Positions 20,398-29,409 are shown, counted from the stretch's first letter. The stretch: 64,000 nt of DNA from an uncultured delta proteobacterium (GCA_903869265.1 CAIPYE010000014.1:124001-188000); one strand, 5' to 3'. The notes: generated from the letters alone by a model not told the origin. Program-made: numbers and translations.

Positions 20398-21707
20398 GCT
20401 GTCACCTCCTTGGCCCGCAGGACCGTTTTCGGCCCCTCCCCTTTGAGGGTGCGGATATTGGAAAAGAAGATATAGAAAACCCAGATTGCGAATGCGCCCA
20501 GCACCACGAAAAAGATGAGGTTGCCTACCAGGTCCAGCATCTTGCCGGTATCCTTGCTCATGGCAATGTAGCCCATCTTGGCCAGCTTGGGCGGCAGGGC
20601 AAAGGCCCGGTTGATAAAGCCCGCCGAGGTGGCGATGGCGTACAGGCCGCAAATGGTCTGGCCGGTGACCACCTTGGTCACCAGGGAACCGACCTGGATG
20701 CCCACCAGGGAGCCCAGGAGCATGCCCATGGCCAGGGTGTAGAAGATGAAGCCGTAGATGGCATACTGGCCGAGGCCAGCGTAGCCTGCGGTGAAGATGA
20801 TCTGGAAGATGTCGGTGCCCACGGTGGTGGCAGAAGAAACGCCCAGCACGTAGACGAAGATGGGGAAGGTCAGAAAACCGCCGCCTACGCCCATGATGGC
20901 CGCGGCCAAGCCCACCAGCGCACCCGCCAGCACCAGAAAAAGCCAGGAGATTTTGCGTCCGCCCGGAGTGACACCCTCGTCGAAGGTGATCATGGGCGGG
21001 AGATTGACACCCTGGAGCTTCTGGGCCAGACCGGTCAAGGTGCTGGCGGCATGGATGGCAGGGCCGGAAGCGGTCTGTTTTACTGGCCTCGTGGAGCGGT
21101 ACCAGTCATACAGGGCGTAAGAGCAGAGGAAGCCCAGCATGACTACGTAGATGGTGGTGATGAAGGCGTCGCTTAAAACCGGGTTGGTCTCATAAATGGT
21201 GCGGTTGATCCAGCCGCCCAGGGTGGCGCCGCCCACGGAGCCGAGCAAGAAGACCCCCGCCAGGGCCACGGAGACGTTGCCCAGCTTGCGGTGCAGAACG
21301 CTGCCCATGATCGCCTTGGCGAAGATATGGAACAGGTCGGTGCCCACGGCGAGGATACCCTTGACCCCGGCGCTCATCAGGGCCGGGGCGATGATGAAGC
21401 CGCCGCCCGCGCCGATGCAGCCGGTGATCAATCCTGCCACCACGCCCACGGCGATGGAGGCAAAGAAGATGGTGGGGGTGTAGAAGGCCGGGGTATAGGC
21501 GGTTTTGCCTCCCAGCATGGAGGGCATGACGCCTGCCACATCCTCGGCAAAGGCGATGCCGCCGAGGAGGATGGGGATGAGCAGCAGGCAGAGCATGCCT
21601 ATCCGTTTTTTATCCCGCAGAATGGTGTTTGAGATGTCGAGCTCCCACTTCGCCTGGGCGCGGGCGCCCATGAGCAAGAACTGGTTGAACTGCTTGAAGA
21701 AATTCAT
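20394..21707 (-). CDS. TauE/SafE-family anion exporter (long form)
   Basis: A 437-aa inner-membrane protein with the paired Gly-rich TauE motifs: GCIGAGGGFIIAPALMSAGV and MGVGGGFLTFPIFVYVLGVSSATTVGTDIFQ. About 8-9 membrane segments and a ~60-residue soluble loop lie between the halves. It is distinct from the 331-aa copy at 15 kb. It sits inside a two-component operon, directly after a receiver gene, so expression and perhaps activity are tied to that system. Its transport substrate is not visible; sulfite or another sulfur oxyanion is likely from family and context. Confidence 0.87.
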   Translation of the reverse strand: MNFFKQFNQFLLMGARAQAKWELDISNTILRDKKRIGMLCLLLIPILLGGIAFAEDVAGVMPSMLGGKTAYTPAFYTPTIFFASIAVGVVAGLITGCIGAGGGFIIAPALMSAGVKGILAVGTDLFHIFAKAIMGSVLHRKLGNVSVALAGVFLLGSVGGATLGGWINRTIYETNPVLSDAFITTIYVVMLGFLCSYALYDWYRSTRPVKQTASGPAIHAASTLTGLAQKLQGVNLPPMITFDEGVTPGGRKISWLFLVLAGALVGLAAAIMGVGGGFLTFPIFVYVLGVSSATTVGTDIFQIIFTAGYAGLGQYAIYGFIFYTLAMGMLLGSLVGIQVGSLVTKVVTGQTICGLYAIATSAGFINRAFALPPKLAKMGYIAMSKDTGKMLDLVGNLIFFVVLGAFAIWVFYIFFSNIRTLKGEGPKTVLRAKEVTA

Positions 21708-21781
21708 GATTGTACTCCTCCCTTGTTGAATAATAAAAATACCTCGGTTCCCCTTGGTTGCAGTGTTCTTGATGTTTGACC

Positions 21782-22153
21782 CTATGGGCCGCGGTTCCTG
21801 GCGGCCTCAAGTTTTTCCAGCAGGGTTTCAAACTCCACCGGCTTGAGCAGGTAGTCGAAGGCCCCGTTTTTTATGCCTTCTTCGCCTTCACTGGCCGAGG
21901 CGTGGCCGGTGAGGATGACCACCCGGCTTGTGGGGCGGATTTTCTTTATCTCCTGAAGCACCTGGCCGCCGTCCATGTCCGGGAGGCGCATGTCCAAAAG
22001 GATCACACCGAAGTCGCTGGCCGCTACCCGAGCTATGGCCGCGCCGCCGCTCAATACGCCCTCGCTGGCCCAGCCCCGCTTGCGCAACCGTTGCACCAGG
22101 GTGGCGACAAATTCCTCTTCATCATCAACGACCAGGATGGAAAATTCGCTCAT
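21782..22153 (-). CDS. single-domain response regulator
   Basis: The ATG at 22153 (GGAG upstream) gives a 123-aa receiver: ILVVDDEEEFVATL, Asp in VILLDMRLPDMDG, LTGHASASEG, LLKPVEFETLLEK. It lies between the upstream sensor kinase, whose end it overlaps by no bases beyond the shared intergene, and the TauE gene. It is a probable phosphorylation target of that kinase. Confidence 0.9.
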   Translation of the reverse strand: MSEFSILVVDDEEEFVATLVQRLRKRGWASEGVLSGGAAIARVAASDFGVILLDMRLPDMDGGQVLQEIKKIRPTSRVVILTGHASASEGEEGIKNGAFDYLLKPVEFETLLEKLEAARNRGP

Positions 22154-22178
22154 TTCGGTTCTCCTTTTTCCGGGTCCA

Positions 22179-23858
22179 CTAAGCAGCGACCGGGAGAGTG
22201 ACCCGGAAAACGCAGCCGCCCTGTTTGCCGTTTCGCACCTCGATGCTGCCGCCAAGCCGCTCGACAATGCTGTAGGAAATGGCCAGACCGATGCCGGTGC
22301 CGCTTCCCGCCTTTTTGGTGGTGAAGAACGGCTCGAAGATCTTTTTTAAGACCTCTTCCGGCAGCCCTGGTCCGCTGTCGGCAAATTCCACCGCCAGCTG
22401 CTTGCCGGTGAGGTGGGAGCTGATGGTGACCGCGCCGTCATTGCCGATGGCGTCAAAGGCGTTGTTCAAGAGGTTGAGAAACACCTGCTGCAACTGGGTG
22501 GAGTCGGAAGTGATCTCCGGCAGGCTGGGCGCCAGGTTGCGGCGGATGGTGATCCGGTGATTAGCCGCCTCTTTTTCAAGAAAAGAGACGGTTTCCTCCA
22601 CCAGGGTGTTGATGTTGATCTTCGATTTCAGCCCGTCGGTGGAGCGGGAAAAACCCAGGAGCCGGTGGGTGATGGTGCTGGCCCGCTTGACCTGGGCTCG
22701 AATCTTGGCAAAGGCGGTCCGGTATTCCTCGGTGTTCTTCAGGCTTGCCGGGTCTTCCTCGCTGAGCAGTTCGTCCAGCCAGCCAGCCTGGTCGCCGATG
22801 ATCTGGAGCGGGTTGTTGATTTCATGGGCCACATTGGCCGCCATCCTGCCGATCAGAGCCATTTTTTCCGAATAGCGGATGCGGTCGTAGAGCAGCATCC
22901 GCTGCTGGTCCGCGCCCTCCACCTTGTCCATCATGGAGCGGACCAGGAAGGTGGAAACACCAAGGATGAGCAGGGCCGCGCAGGCGATGATCAGGTGGTC
23001 GCGCTGCCTGGCCCGGTAAAAATCGGCCAGCGAGGTTCCGATGTCGGTTTTCAGCACCAGGGTCCAGGCGTTGTTTTTCATCCCGGCGGTGGCGTACAGG
23101 GAGCCTTGGGAGTGGTGGATGGTCAGGGTGCCTCCCGTGGCGAGAAGCCCTTTTTCTTCGGCAGGAAGAGCGGTGAGTCCCAACCGGCTTGGCGTCTGCA
23201 ACTCGCCTTGTCGGTTGAGGATAAAGGCGTCCCCGCCAGGTCCGACCTCGGCGCTGGCCAGCAGGGAATTGAACAGTTCGGAATTGATGGTGGCCCGCAG
23301 AACCCAGGAGCGGGTGGGGTCGGTCACCGCCACGATGAAATGGGGCACGCCCCGGTAGCCGGTGAACACATCGCTGATGTATCTGCCGCTCTGCATGACC
23401 TCCGCGAACCAGCGGGTCTCGGCGTAATTTTTGTCCTTGAGGTTTTCGGCAAAAGGGCCGGTGTAGTTGCGGTGGCTGCCATCCTTGTCAATGAGGCCCA
23501 GGTCGACGATGACCCCCTGGTGGTTCATGGCTTTAAAAAGTTTTTCCAGGTTGCCGGGGGTGCTCAGCCAGGCAAGGTCATAGAGCTCGGCATACCCGAC
23601 CAGGACATTTTCCTGGCTGTCGAGGAAGAGGTCGATGATCTCCCTGCGGCTGTTTGCCAGGCTGGTCAGCTCGACGGTGGTCTTGTCCAGCCATGATTTC
23701 TGATAAAAATGCGAGGCGGTCCAGCTGATGAACAACAGGGGGACGATGGCCATCAAGATGACCACCACAACAAAAAGCTGCTTCTGCCGCGCGTAATACG
23801 ACTCACGCGAGCCAACCTTGAGGGCGCTGCCAGGGATGGTGGCGGTGTACATCTTCAT
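22179..23858 (-). CDS. sensor histidine kinase with periplasmic dCACHE-like domain
   Basis: A 559-aa protein with a membrane helix at about 28-50, a periplasmic sensor region of ~250 residues (including [18 protein letters not shown], typical of double CACHE domains) and a second helix near 300. HisKA has the phospho-His in [17 protein letters not shown], and HATPase_c shows N, G1 and G2 boxes ([31 protein letters not shown]). The start overlaps the Fis-gene stop in ATGA. It is paralogous to the kinase at 27.7 kb, which shares the FTG-x-R-x-VPHF motif. Confidence 0.93.
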   Translation of the reverse strand: MKMYTATIPGSALKVGSRESYYARQKQLFVVVVILMAIVPLLFISWTASHFYQKSWLDKTTVELTSLANSRREIIDLFLDSQENVLVGYAELYDLAWLSTPGNLEKLFKAMNHQGVIVDLGLIDKDGSHRNYTGPFAENLKDKNYAETRWFAEVMQSGRYISDVFTGYRGVPHFIVAVTDPTRSWVLRATINSELFNSLLASAEVGPGGDAFILNRQGELQTPSRLGLTALPAEEKGLLATGGTLTIHHSQGSLYATAGMKNNAWTLVLKTDIGTSLADFYRARQRDHLIIACAALLILGVSTFLVRSMMDKVEGADQQRMLLYDRIRYSEKMALIGRMAANVAHEINNPLQIIGDQAGWLDELLSEEDPASLKNTEEYRTAFAKIRAQVKRASTITHRLLGFSRSTDGLKSKININTLVEETVSFLEKEAANHRITIRRNLAPSLPEITSDSTQLQQVFLNLLNNAFDAIGNDGAVTISSHLTGKQLAVEFADSGPGLPEEVLKKIFEPFFTTKKAGSGTGIGLAISYSIVERLGGSIEVRNGKQGGCVFRVTLPVAA

Positions 23859-24157
23859 AGTCGGTCGGAATATCCCTTACGCGGGGCAGCACCGGAGGGG
23901 GCGAGGCTTTCCAGTTTTTTCAGCTTTCGCCACAGGGAAACCCGGTCTATGCCCAAAACCTGGGCTGCCCGCGATTTGTTGCCCGCCACATGGGCAAGCA
24001 CCCGTTGCACATATTCCTGCTCCACCTCCAGCAGGGTAGGGAATCTGCCTTCCGGCGGATATCCTGCGGCCATACCTGCGCCAGCCAGGGGGCGAATCTC
24101 GATGCCTTCGCCGCTGACGATGAAATGGCGGTTTATGGTTGCGGTCTGTTTGTGCAT
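23855..24157 (-). CDS. Fis-type helix-turn-helix protein
   Basis: A 100-aa protein whose C-terminal half (VEQEYVQRVLAHVAGNKSRAAQVLGIDRVSLWRKLKK) is the Fis/NtrC DNA-binding domain. The first ~35 residues are unfamiliar. It looks like the output domain of an NtrC-type regulator without its receiver and AAA+ parts. It could pair with the adjacent stand-alone receivers or compete at the boxes recognised by the sigma-54 activator at 25.9 kb. Confidence 0.85.
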   Translation of the reverse strand: MHKQTATINRHFIVSGEGIEIRPLAGAGMAAGYPPEGRFPTLLEVEQEYVQRVLAHVAGNKSRAAQVLGIDRVSLWRKLKKLESLAPSGAAPRKGYSDRL

Positions 24158-24169
24158 TCCTGTCTGGCC

Positions 24170-24622
24170 CTATTGCTTGAGGAGATCCCTGGCGGTGTCG
24201 TATTCCCCGGCTTCGGCAAAGGCTGCGGCAGTGGCGGAGCTGGCCAGCAGATTGTTTTTTGCCTGATGGGCTGCCTTGATCCGTTCCACCAGAATTTCGA
24301 TGTCAACAGGCTTTTTCAGGTAATCAAATACCCCCAGCCGTCTCGCCTCTGCCTCGTCCAGATCGTTGCCGTGCCCGGTCTGGATAATGACCTGGATGTT
24401 GGGGTAAATCTTGCGCACCCGCCGCAGCACCTCCATGCCGTCGATGCCCGGCATCTTGAGATCAAGGACCATGACATCGGGCTCTTTCTCGCCCACATAG
24501 CTCAAGGCTTGTTCGCCGTTGAGTGCGGTCTTGCTGCCGAGATCGCGCAGATCAAGACGTTCTGATAAGGTACTGATGAAATCTTCCTCGTCGTCTACCA
24601 GCAGAATTTTGATGTCGTCCAT
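24170..24622 (-). CDS. response regulator with C-terminal AFAEAGE motif
   Basis: The ATG at 24622 gives 150 aa. Receiver features are ILLVDDEEDFISTL, MVLDLKMPGIDG, QTGHGND and LKKPVDIEIL. After the receiver is a short helical tail ATAAAFAEAGEYDTARDLL. Closely similar tails or bodies occur in the two genes upstream (166 aa and 99 aa), a repeated module discussed in the findings. Confidence 0.88.
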   Translation of the reverse strand: MDDIKILLVDDEEDFISTLSERLDLRDLGSKTALNGEQALSYVGEKEPDVMVLDLKMPGIDGMEVLRRVRKIYPNIQVIIQTGHGNDLDEAEARRLGVFDYLKKPVDIEILVERIKAAHQAKNNLLASSATAAAFAEAGEYDTARDLLKQ

Positions 24623-24666
24623 AATGTCCTCGTGGGTCGGTTGGGGAGCAGCGCGCGGGGGCTGTC

Positions 24667-25167
24667 CTATGGGTTTTTCCGGTCGGAGGGGTGGGAAGCT
24701 TCCTCTTCGCCGTCCAGCATGGCAATGGCGGTGTCGAACTCTCCGGCCTGGGCAAAGGTTGCAGCAGCCATGGCGTTGCCGAATCTCTGGAGCAGCGATT
24801 TTTTCCCCTGCTGTTTTTTCCACCGCCGAAGGGCTGCGGAAATGGTGTTTTTCAGGGTGCTGGTGTCAAACGGGGCAATGAGTTCATCGGCAGCCCCGGC
24901 CTGCATCCCGGCGATGGACAGCGGGATATTGTCCGGTCGGTTGATGAGGATGATCTCGGCTGCGGGCATTTTTTCCCGGATGGCCAGCAGCGGGTGCACC
25001 CCCTCATTGCTGGCCATCCGGATATCGAGCAGCACAATTTCGGTTTTCGGGGGCGGCGGAGTCGATTCTCCGGACAGTGCAACCGTTATTCCCCAGCCTT
25101 GCAGCAGAACTTTCATCGTTTCCGCAAATCCTGCATCGCTTGAAACAATGAGTGCGGTTGCCTGCAT
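24667..25167 (-). CDS. degenerate receiver protein with AFAEAGE-type tail
   Basis: A 166-aa protein with receiver-like layout (TALIVSSDAGFAETM, IVLLDIRMASNEG, ADELIAPFDTSTL). The acidic pair is replaced by Ser-Ser-Asp and the conserved KP by AP, so normal phosphorylation is doubtful although the Asp in LLDIRM is present. The C-terminus carries FGNAMAAATFAQAGEFDTAIAML, the same module as its neighbours. It may act as a phosphorylation-independent binding partner. Confidence 0.8.
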   Translation of the reverse strand: MQATALIVSSDAGFAETMKVLLQGWGITVALSGESTPPPPKTEIVLLDIRMASNEGVHPLLAIREKMPAAEIILINRPDNIPLSIAGMQAGAADELIAPFDTSTLKNTISAALRRWKKQQGKKSLLQRFGNAMAAATFAQAGEFDTAIAMLDGEEEASHPSDRKNP

Positions 25168-25191
25168 GGTCGTTCCGCCCCAGGCCCTTCT

Positions 25192-25491
25192 TTATCGCGC
25201 AGACTCAGTGGCGAAAACGCCGTAGGTCATGCGGATTCCCCCCAGGCCCAGCGACAGGAGGAAATCCTCGGCACTCGGGGCCTGGAGGTTGGAGCATTCC
25301 GTCAAACTGATGGCCTCGGCATGGAGACCTTCTTCGGCAAAGGCCGCTGCCATGAAGATTTTCTGGAATTGATTGATCGCCCTGCTCCGGATGGTGACGG
25401 GCATCATGTTTTTGGCGGTTTCCCATTCCCCGGCCTCGGCAAAGGTGATGGCAGTCATCCATTTCTGAAAGGTGTTGAGTGATGTTTTCAT
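25192..25491 (-). CDS. small protein with two AFAEAGE-type helical modules
   Basis: A 99-aa protein, first gene of the operon. Residues 8-28 read FQKWMTAITFAEAGEWETAKN. A second copy, FQKIFMAAAFAEEGLHAEAIS, follows about 35 residues later. The pattern FxxxMxAxxFAEAGExxTA is shared with the two receiver proteins downstream. I recall similar small proteins in other deltaproteobacteria but no named function. GGAGG sits 6 bases before the ATG. Confidence 0.75.
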   Translation of the reverse strand: MKTSLNTFQKWMTAITFAEAGEWETAKNMMPVTIRSRAINQFQKIFMAAAFAEEGLHAEAISLTECSNLQAPSAEDFLLSLGLGGIRMTYGVFATESAR

Positions 25492-25511
25492 GGCAACCTC
25501 CGCAAAGGGTG

Positions 25512-25688
25512 AGATGTTTCCCGCGCATCGGAACGGTCGTGCGCTGTTGTCTTGGTGTAATACAAGGATCGTGCCACGAGTGAATGTCTAGTAAATGCAA
25601 TATGTTGACAAAATGCCTCCTTGGCTGAAACATCTGAAGAAAACATTATGAAACAATAGGGAACATACTGGGGGTCTTGGGTGAAACA
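25512..25688. promoter_or_regulatory. TGAAACA-box cluster in the divergent intergene
   Basis: TGAAACA occurs at 25626-25632, 25649-25655 and 25682-25688, and again at 25859-25865. The second and third are longer direct repeats, TGAAACAAT(A/G)GGG, exactly 33 bases apart. AGATGTTTC at 25512-25520 is the exact inverse of GAAACATCT at 25627-25635. The boxes sit upstream of the sigma-54-like promoter of the minus operon, as expected for activator sites. Confidence 0.55.
25561..25576 (-). promoter_or_regulatory. sigma-54-type promoter for the minus-strand operon
   Basis: Read on the minus strand, TGGCACG (25576-25570), four bases and TTGTA (25565-25561) match the -24/-12 consensus TGGCACG-N4-TTGCA except for one base at the -12 element. 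Transcription would start near 25549, about 58 bases before the first gene. The adjacent gene encodes a sigma-54 activator. Confidence 0.6.
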
Positions 25689-25912
25689 ATGGGGTTCCGA
25701 AGTGTGCCCGTTGTCCTGGCTTTGGGATGGATGGTAAGCAAGAATGATAGTGTTGTTTCCTTTGCGGCGGTGGGGGGGGGGGTGATCGGAGCAGGTTGCT
25801 AAAAAAAAGATTGACGTCCCGGTTCAGGGTGGTGTATCTGGAACATGTGGGGACAATGTGAAACACTTTGGGGCCTGTGTCCCAGAAATCATCGGCAAAT
25901 GGTCTGAGGTCA

Positions 25913-27313
25913 ATGCCAGAAAGCGAAGAAACCAACACCTTCAGTCCTGATCTTATTGATATCCTCAATGGGGTGCCGCACGGTATCGCCCTTGTTGACC
26001 AGGATCTCCGGATCATCATGATGAATCGTTTCCTTGAGGCGCTCACTGGGTATTCCGGCGAGGAGGCTCGGGGCATATACTGCGATCATGTGCTGCACAG
26101 CAGTTTTGGCAGAAACGACCAGGTCTTCCGCCAGGCTGTTGAGACCGGGGTTTCTTGCAGTGCCGAGGGCGATATCATCGGCCTGAATCGCAAGAAGATC
26201 CCCATGCGTTTTACAGCCACCCCACTGGTGGACCCCAGGCAAGGGCAGCAGGCGCTGGTTCTGGTTCTTGAAGACATCACCGTCTTTCAGGAGATCGACC
26301 GCAAGAAGGAGATGGGTCCGGCAAAGGGGCTTTTAGGCCATAGCCCGAAGATGCAGGAGGTCTTTGAGCTCCTGCCGGTGCTTGCCCATACCGACTCCTC
26401 GGTGCTGATCACCGGCGAGACCGGCACCGGCAAGGACATTCTGGCCGAGGCTGTCCATCAGGCATCCAAACGCTCCAAGTCTCCGTTCATCAAGGTCAAT
26501 TGCGGGGCGCTTCCCGAAAGCCTGCTTGAGTCCGAGCTGTTCGGCCATATGCGGGGAGCCTTCACCGGGGCGCACGCCGACAAGCACGGCATGTTTCAGC
26601 TTGCCCAGGGCGGCACCATCTATCTTACCGAGATAGGCGATCTGCCCCTGCCGCTCCAAGTAAAGCTGCTCACCGTTCTCGACGACCGGGAATTTTTCCC
26701 CCTGGGCAGCCAGAAGAAGGTCCGGGTCGATGTGCGGCTGATCACCGGCACCCACCGCGACCTGAAACAGCTGGTTCAGGAGGGGAAATTTCGGGAAGAC
26801 CTGTTTTTTCGCCTCAATGTCCTGCGGGTGCATCTGCCACCGCTTCGGGAGCGGGATGGCGATGTCAGGCTGCTCATCGATCATTTTCTCCAGATGTTTG
26901 CCACCAGCTTCGGCAAAAACGTGAAAAAGCTTTCCGTCCAAGCCTTGCGTTTGTTGAACAGCTACCACTACCCCGGCAACGTCCGCGAGCTGCGCAATAT
27001 CATCGAATACGGGGTCAATATCTGCCGGGGCGAGGTCATCGAGGTGGAGCATCTGCCCCCCTATGTGCTGGCCGATGCAGGCAAGGCGCCCCGGGCGAAG
27101 GGTGCGGCGGCGCCACTGGAATCCATCGAAAAGACGGAGGCTGCGGCGGTGTCGGAGATACCGGACAATGCGTCGAGTTGGAGCGCCATTGAAAAGAAGA
27201 AGATCCTTAGCGCACTCATGCAGACCGGCGGCAGCCGCACCGGGGCGGCAAGGGAGCTTGGCTGGGGGCGCACCACCCTGTGGCGAAAAATGAAGGAATA
27301 CCAACTTGCGTGA
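25913..27313 (+). CDS. PAS-containing sigma-54-dependent transcriptional activator
   Basis: Taking the ATG at 25913 (GAGG four bases upstream; the TTG at 25868 is less likely), the protein has 466 aa. An N-terminal PAS domain (~15-125) replaces a receiver. The AAA+ domain has Walker A GETGTGKD (168-175) and the sigma-54 loop GAFTGA (215-220). In the Walker B segment GGTIYLTEIGDLP the usual Asp is Thr239, with Glu kept. Later come FREDLFFRLNV and NVRELRN, and the Fis-type HTH ends the protein. It likely activates the divergent operon. Confidence 0.93.
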   Translation: MPESEETNTFSPDLIDILNGVPHGIALVDQDLRIIMMNRFLEALTGYSGEEARGIYCDHVLHSSFGRNDQVFRQAVETGVSCSAEGDIIGLNRKKIPMRFTATPLVDPRQGQQALVLVLEDITVFQEIDRKKEMGPAKGLLGHSPKMQEVFELLPVLAHTDSSVLITGETGTGKDILAEAVHQASKRSKSPFIKVNCGALPESLLESELFGHMRGAFTGAHADKHGMFQLAQGGTIYLTEIGDLPLPLQVKLLTVLDDREFFPLGSQKKVRVDVRLITGTHRDLKQLVQEGKFREDLFFRLNVLRVHLPPLRERDGDVRLLIDHFLQMFATSFGKNVKKLSVQALRLLNSYHYPGNVRELRNIIEYGVNICRGEVIEVEHLPPYVLADAGKAPRAKGAAAPLESIEKTEAAAVSEIPDNASSWSAIEKKKILSALMQTGGSRTGAARELGWGRTTLWRKMKEYQLA

Positions 27314-27319
27314 AACAGC

Positions 27320-27673
27320 ATGAAAATACTGGCAACCCTACAGAACAACGATATTGCCCCGCGCTTCGATCTGGCCACCGAGGTGCTCATCGCCAAAATC
27401 GTCCGGGGCAAGATCTCGGGCGAGCCGCGCACGGTCCTGCTGCCTGGGCCGGGGAGCGATGAGCTGTGCAGCCTGATCATCCGGGAAGAGGCCACCCTGG
27501 TGATCTGCGGCGGCATTGAGGAGTCGCATTTTCAGTATCTGGCCTGGAAAAAAATCGAGGTGATCGACCGGGTGATCGGCCCCGCAGCCCAGGCCATCGA
27601 TCTGGCCATGGCCAAACAATTGCGGCCGGGGGGTATTGTCCGGTCGGAAACCGAGAGGAGTGCACCGTCATGA
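27320..27673 (+). CDS. NifX/NifB-type Mo-Fe cluster-binding-domain protein
   Basis: A 117-aa protein resembling the dinitrogenase iron-molybdenum cofactor-binding fold: ILATLQNNDIAPRFDLATEVLI at the start, TLVICGGIEESHFQYLAWKKIEVIDRVIG in the middle. Such proteins bind or shuttle metal clusters, but no other nif gene is present. In two-component operons of sulfate reducers they occur as orphans. It starts 7 bases after the activator and overlaps the next kinase by ATGA. Confidence 0.75.
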   Translation: MKILATLQNNDIAPRFDLATEVLIAKIVRGKISGEPRTVLLPGPGSDELCSLIIREEATLVICGGIEESHFQYLAWKKIEVIDRVIGPAAQAIDLAMAKQLRPGGIVRSETERSAPS

Positions 27674-29409
27674 GCAAGACCAAGTTTCCCCTGTTCTGCG
27701 GCCCGTCCAATAGGGATCTTTCTCCCAAGGCGCGGTACCGGTGCATGCGAAACAGCCTGCTCATCGTGATGCTGGCCATCACCCTGATCCCCCTGTCCAT
27801 CACCTCGGGCCTCAATTTTATCCAATACCAGCAGCTCCTGCGGGAGGATTCCCAGGCCAATGCGCGCTGGAACGCGGAAAGCGCCAGGGCGACCATCAAC
27901 GCCTATCTGGAAAAGCTGGAGGCGGCCATTACCGTGGTTATTGACACTTACTCCTTCGAGGATCTCTCCGACACCAGGAAGCTGGAGCAGATATTCCGGC
28001 AGCTCAAAAAAGAGCATCAGGGGTTGGTCGATCTGAGCGTGGTCGGGCCGGACGGCATCCAGAGCGGTTACGTCGGCCCATACGGCCTGGCGGGCAAGGA
28101 TTACAGCGACAGCCTCTGGTTCCACAAGGCCCTGACCCGGCGGATGTATGTCAGCGAGGTGTTCACCGGTTTTCGCAATGTTCCCCATTTCGTGGTGGCA
28201 ACCAGCCAAAAAGATCCGTATTCCGAGCAGTACTGGGTGCTGAGGGCGAGCATCGACACCGAAACCCTGGACCGGTTTTTGGCCCTGGCCGACACCGAGG
28301 CCCTGGAGGACATCTTTCTCATCAACGACAGCGGCGTCTTGCAAAGCGGTTCCCGCTACCATGGCGGGGCCATGCAGGATTTCCAGCTCACCCGCAAGCC
28401 CAAGCAGAATGACATTCTTATTTATGAGGAAACGCGCGGGGATAGCAACTTTTACCGGGCCGTGAGCCGGATACCGAACACGCCCTGGCTGCTGGTTCTT
28501 GACCAGCAGGGGGCCGAGGCGCGGAAAATCTGGCATGTATTCAAGGACAGGCTGCTGCTGACCCTGGTCTTGTGTTTTCTTGCCTCGGGCGGGATGGTTG
28601 TTTGGCTGTCGCGGTTTTTGGCGGGCAAATTCCGGGAGGCCGATGAAACGCGGGACGCGATCTTGAGCGAAACCGAACACTCCAATAAGCTGGCTTCCAT
28701 CGGGCGGCTGGCCGCGGGCGTTGCCCACGAGATCAACAATCCCTTGGCGATTATCGGAGAAAAGGCCGGGCTGATGCAGGATCTGGTCGGCCTCGACCAG
28801 GATTTCCGCCACAAAGAGAAGTTTTTGTCCCAGCTGGACGCCCTGCAAAATGCGGTGGTTCGGGCGAGGACCATCACCCACCGGCTCTTGGGCTTTGCCC
28901 GGCGGATGGAAACCTCTCTGACTCTGGTGCAGCTCAATGAAATCCTTCAGGAGGTCTTGAGCTTTCTGGAAAAAGACGCAGCCTACCGCAACATCCATGT
29001 TATCCTGCAGCTCCAGGAAAATCTGCCGGTCATCCGGGCGGATCATGGCCAGTTGCAGCAGGTGTTTTTGAACGTGATCAACAACGCCATCGACGCGATC
29101 CGCAACGACGGGGAGATCCACATCACCTCGCGCCGTGAAAACCACAAGACGGTGATGGTGGCCATCTCCGACACCGGGCCGGGGATCGCCCCGGAAATCC
29201 TGAAGAATATCTTCGAGCCGTTTTTCACCACCAAGGGCAACGAAGAGAAAAAAGGCACTGGCCTTGGGTTGTCCATCACCTATGGCCTCGTGCAGAAATT
29301 GGGCGGCAAGATCGAGGTGAGCAGCGAGGTTGGGGTCGGCACCACCTTTATCATTACCTTCCCGGTGTACAACGAAGGCAGCGAGGGCGAAAGTAATGAC
29401 CGCGCATAG
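27670..29409 (+). CDS. sensor histidine kinase with dCACHE-like domain
   Basis: A 579-aa kinase with a membrane helix at ~28-48, a periplasmic sensor (EVFTGFRNVPHFVVATSQ) and a second helix at ~297-317. HisKA is [17 protein letters not shown], and HATPase_c has VINNAIDAIRN, DTGPGIAPE and GTGLGLSIT. It is a paralogue of the kinase on the other side of the intergene. Translation is coupled to both neighbours: ATGA overlap with the NifX-like gene and a 14-base overlap with the receiver gene. Confidence 0.93.
   Translation: MSKTKFPLFCGPSNRDLSPKARYRCMRNSLLIVMLAITLIPLSITSGLNFIQYQQLLREDSQANARWNAESARATINAYLEKLEAAITVVIDTYSFEDLSDTRKLEQIFRQLKKEHQGLVDLSVVGPDGIQSGYVGPYGLAGKDYSDSLWFHKALTRRMYVSEVFTGFRNVPHFVVATSQKDPYSEQYWVLRASIDTETLDRFLALADTEALEDIFLINDSGVLQSGSRYHGGAMQDFQLTRKPKQNDILIYEETRGDSNFYRAVSRIPNTPWLLVLDQQGAEARKIWHVFKDRLLLTLVLCFLASGGMVVWLSRFLAGKFREADETRDAILSETEHSNKLASIGRLAAGVAHEINNPLAIIGEKAGLMQDLVGLDQDFRHKEKFLSQLDALQNAVVRARTITHRLLGFARRMETSLTLVQLNEILQEVLSFLEKDAAYRNIHVILQLQENLPVIRADHGQLQQVFLNVINNAIDAIRNDGEIHITSRRENHKTVMVAISDTGPGIAPEILKNIFEPFFTTKGNEEKKGTGLGLSITYGLVQKLGGKIEVSSEVGVGTTFIITFPVYNEGSEGESNDRA

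Noticed and set aside
25769-25782. Run of ~11 Gs before the sigma-54 activator
   Set aside because: A homopolymer or possible sequencing-error site; too short and isolated to call a phase-variation tract.
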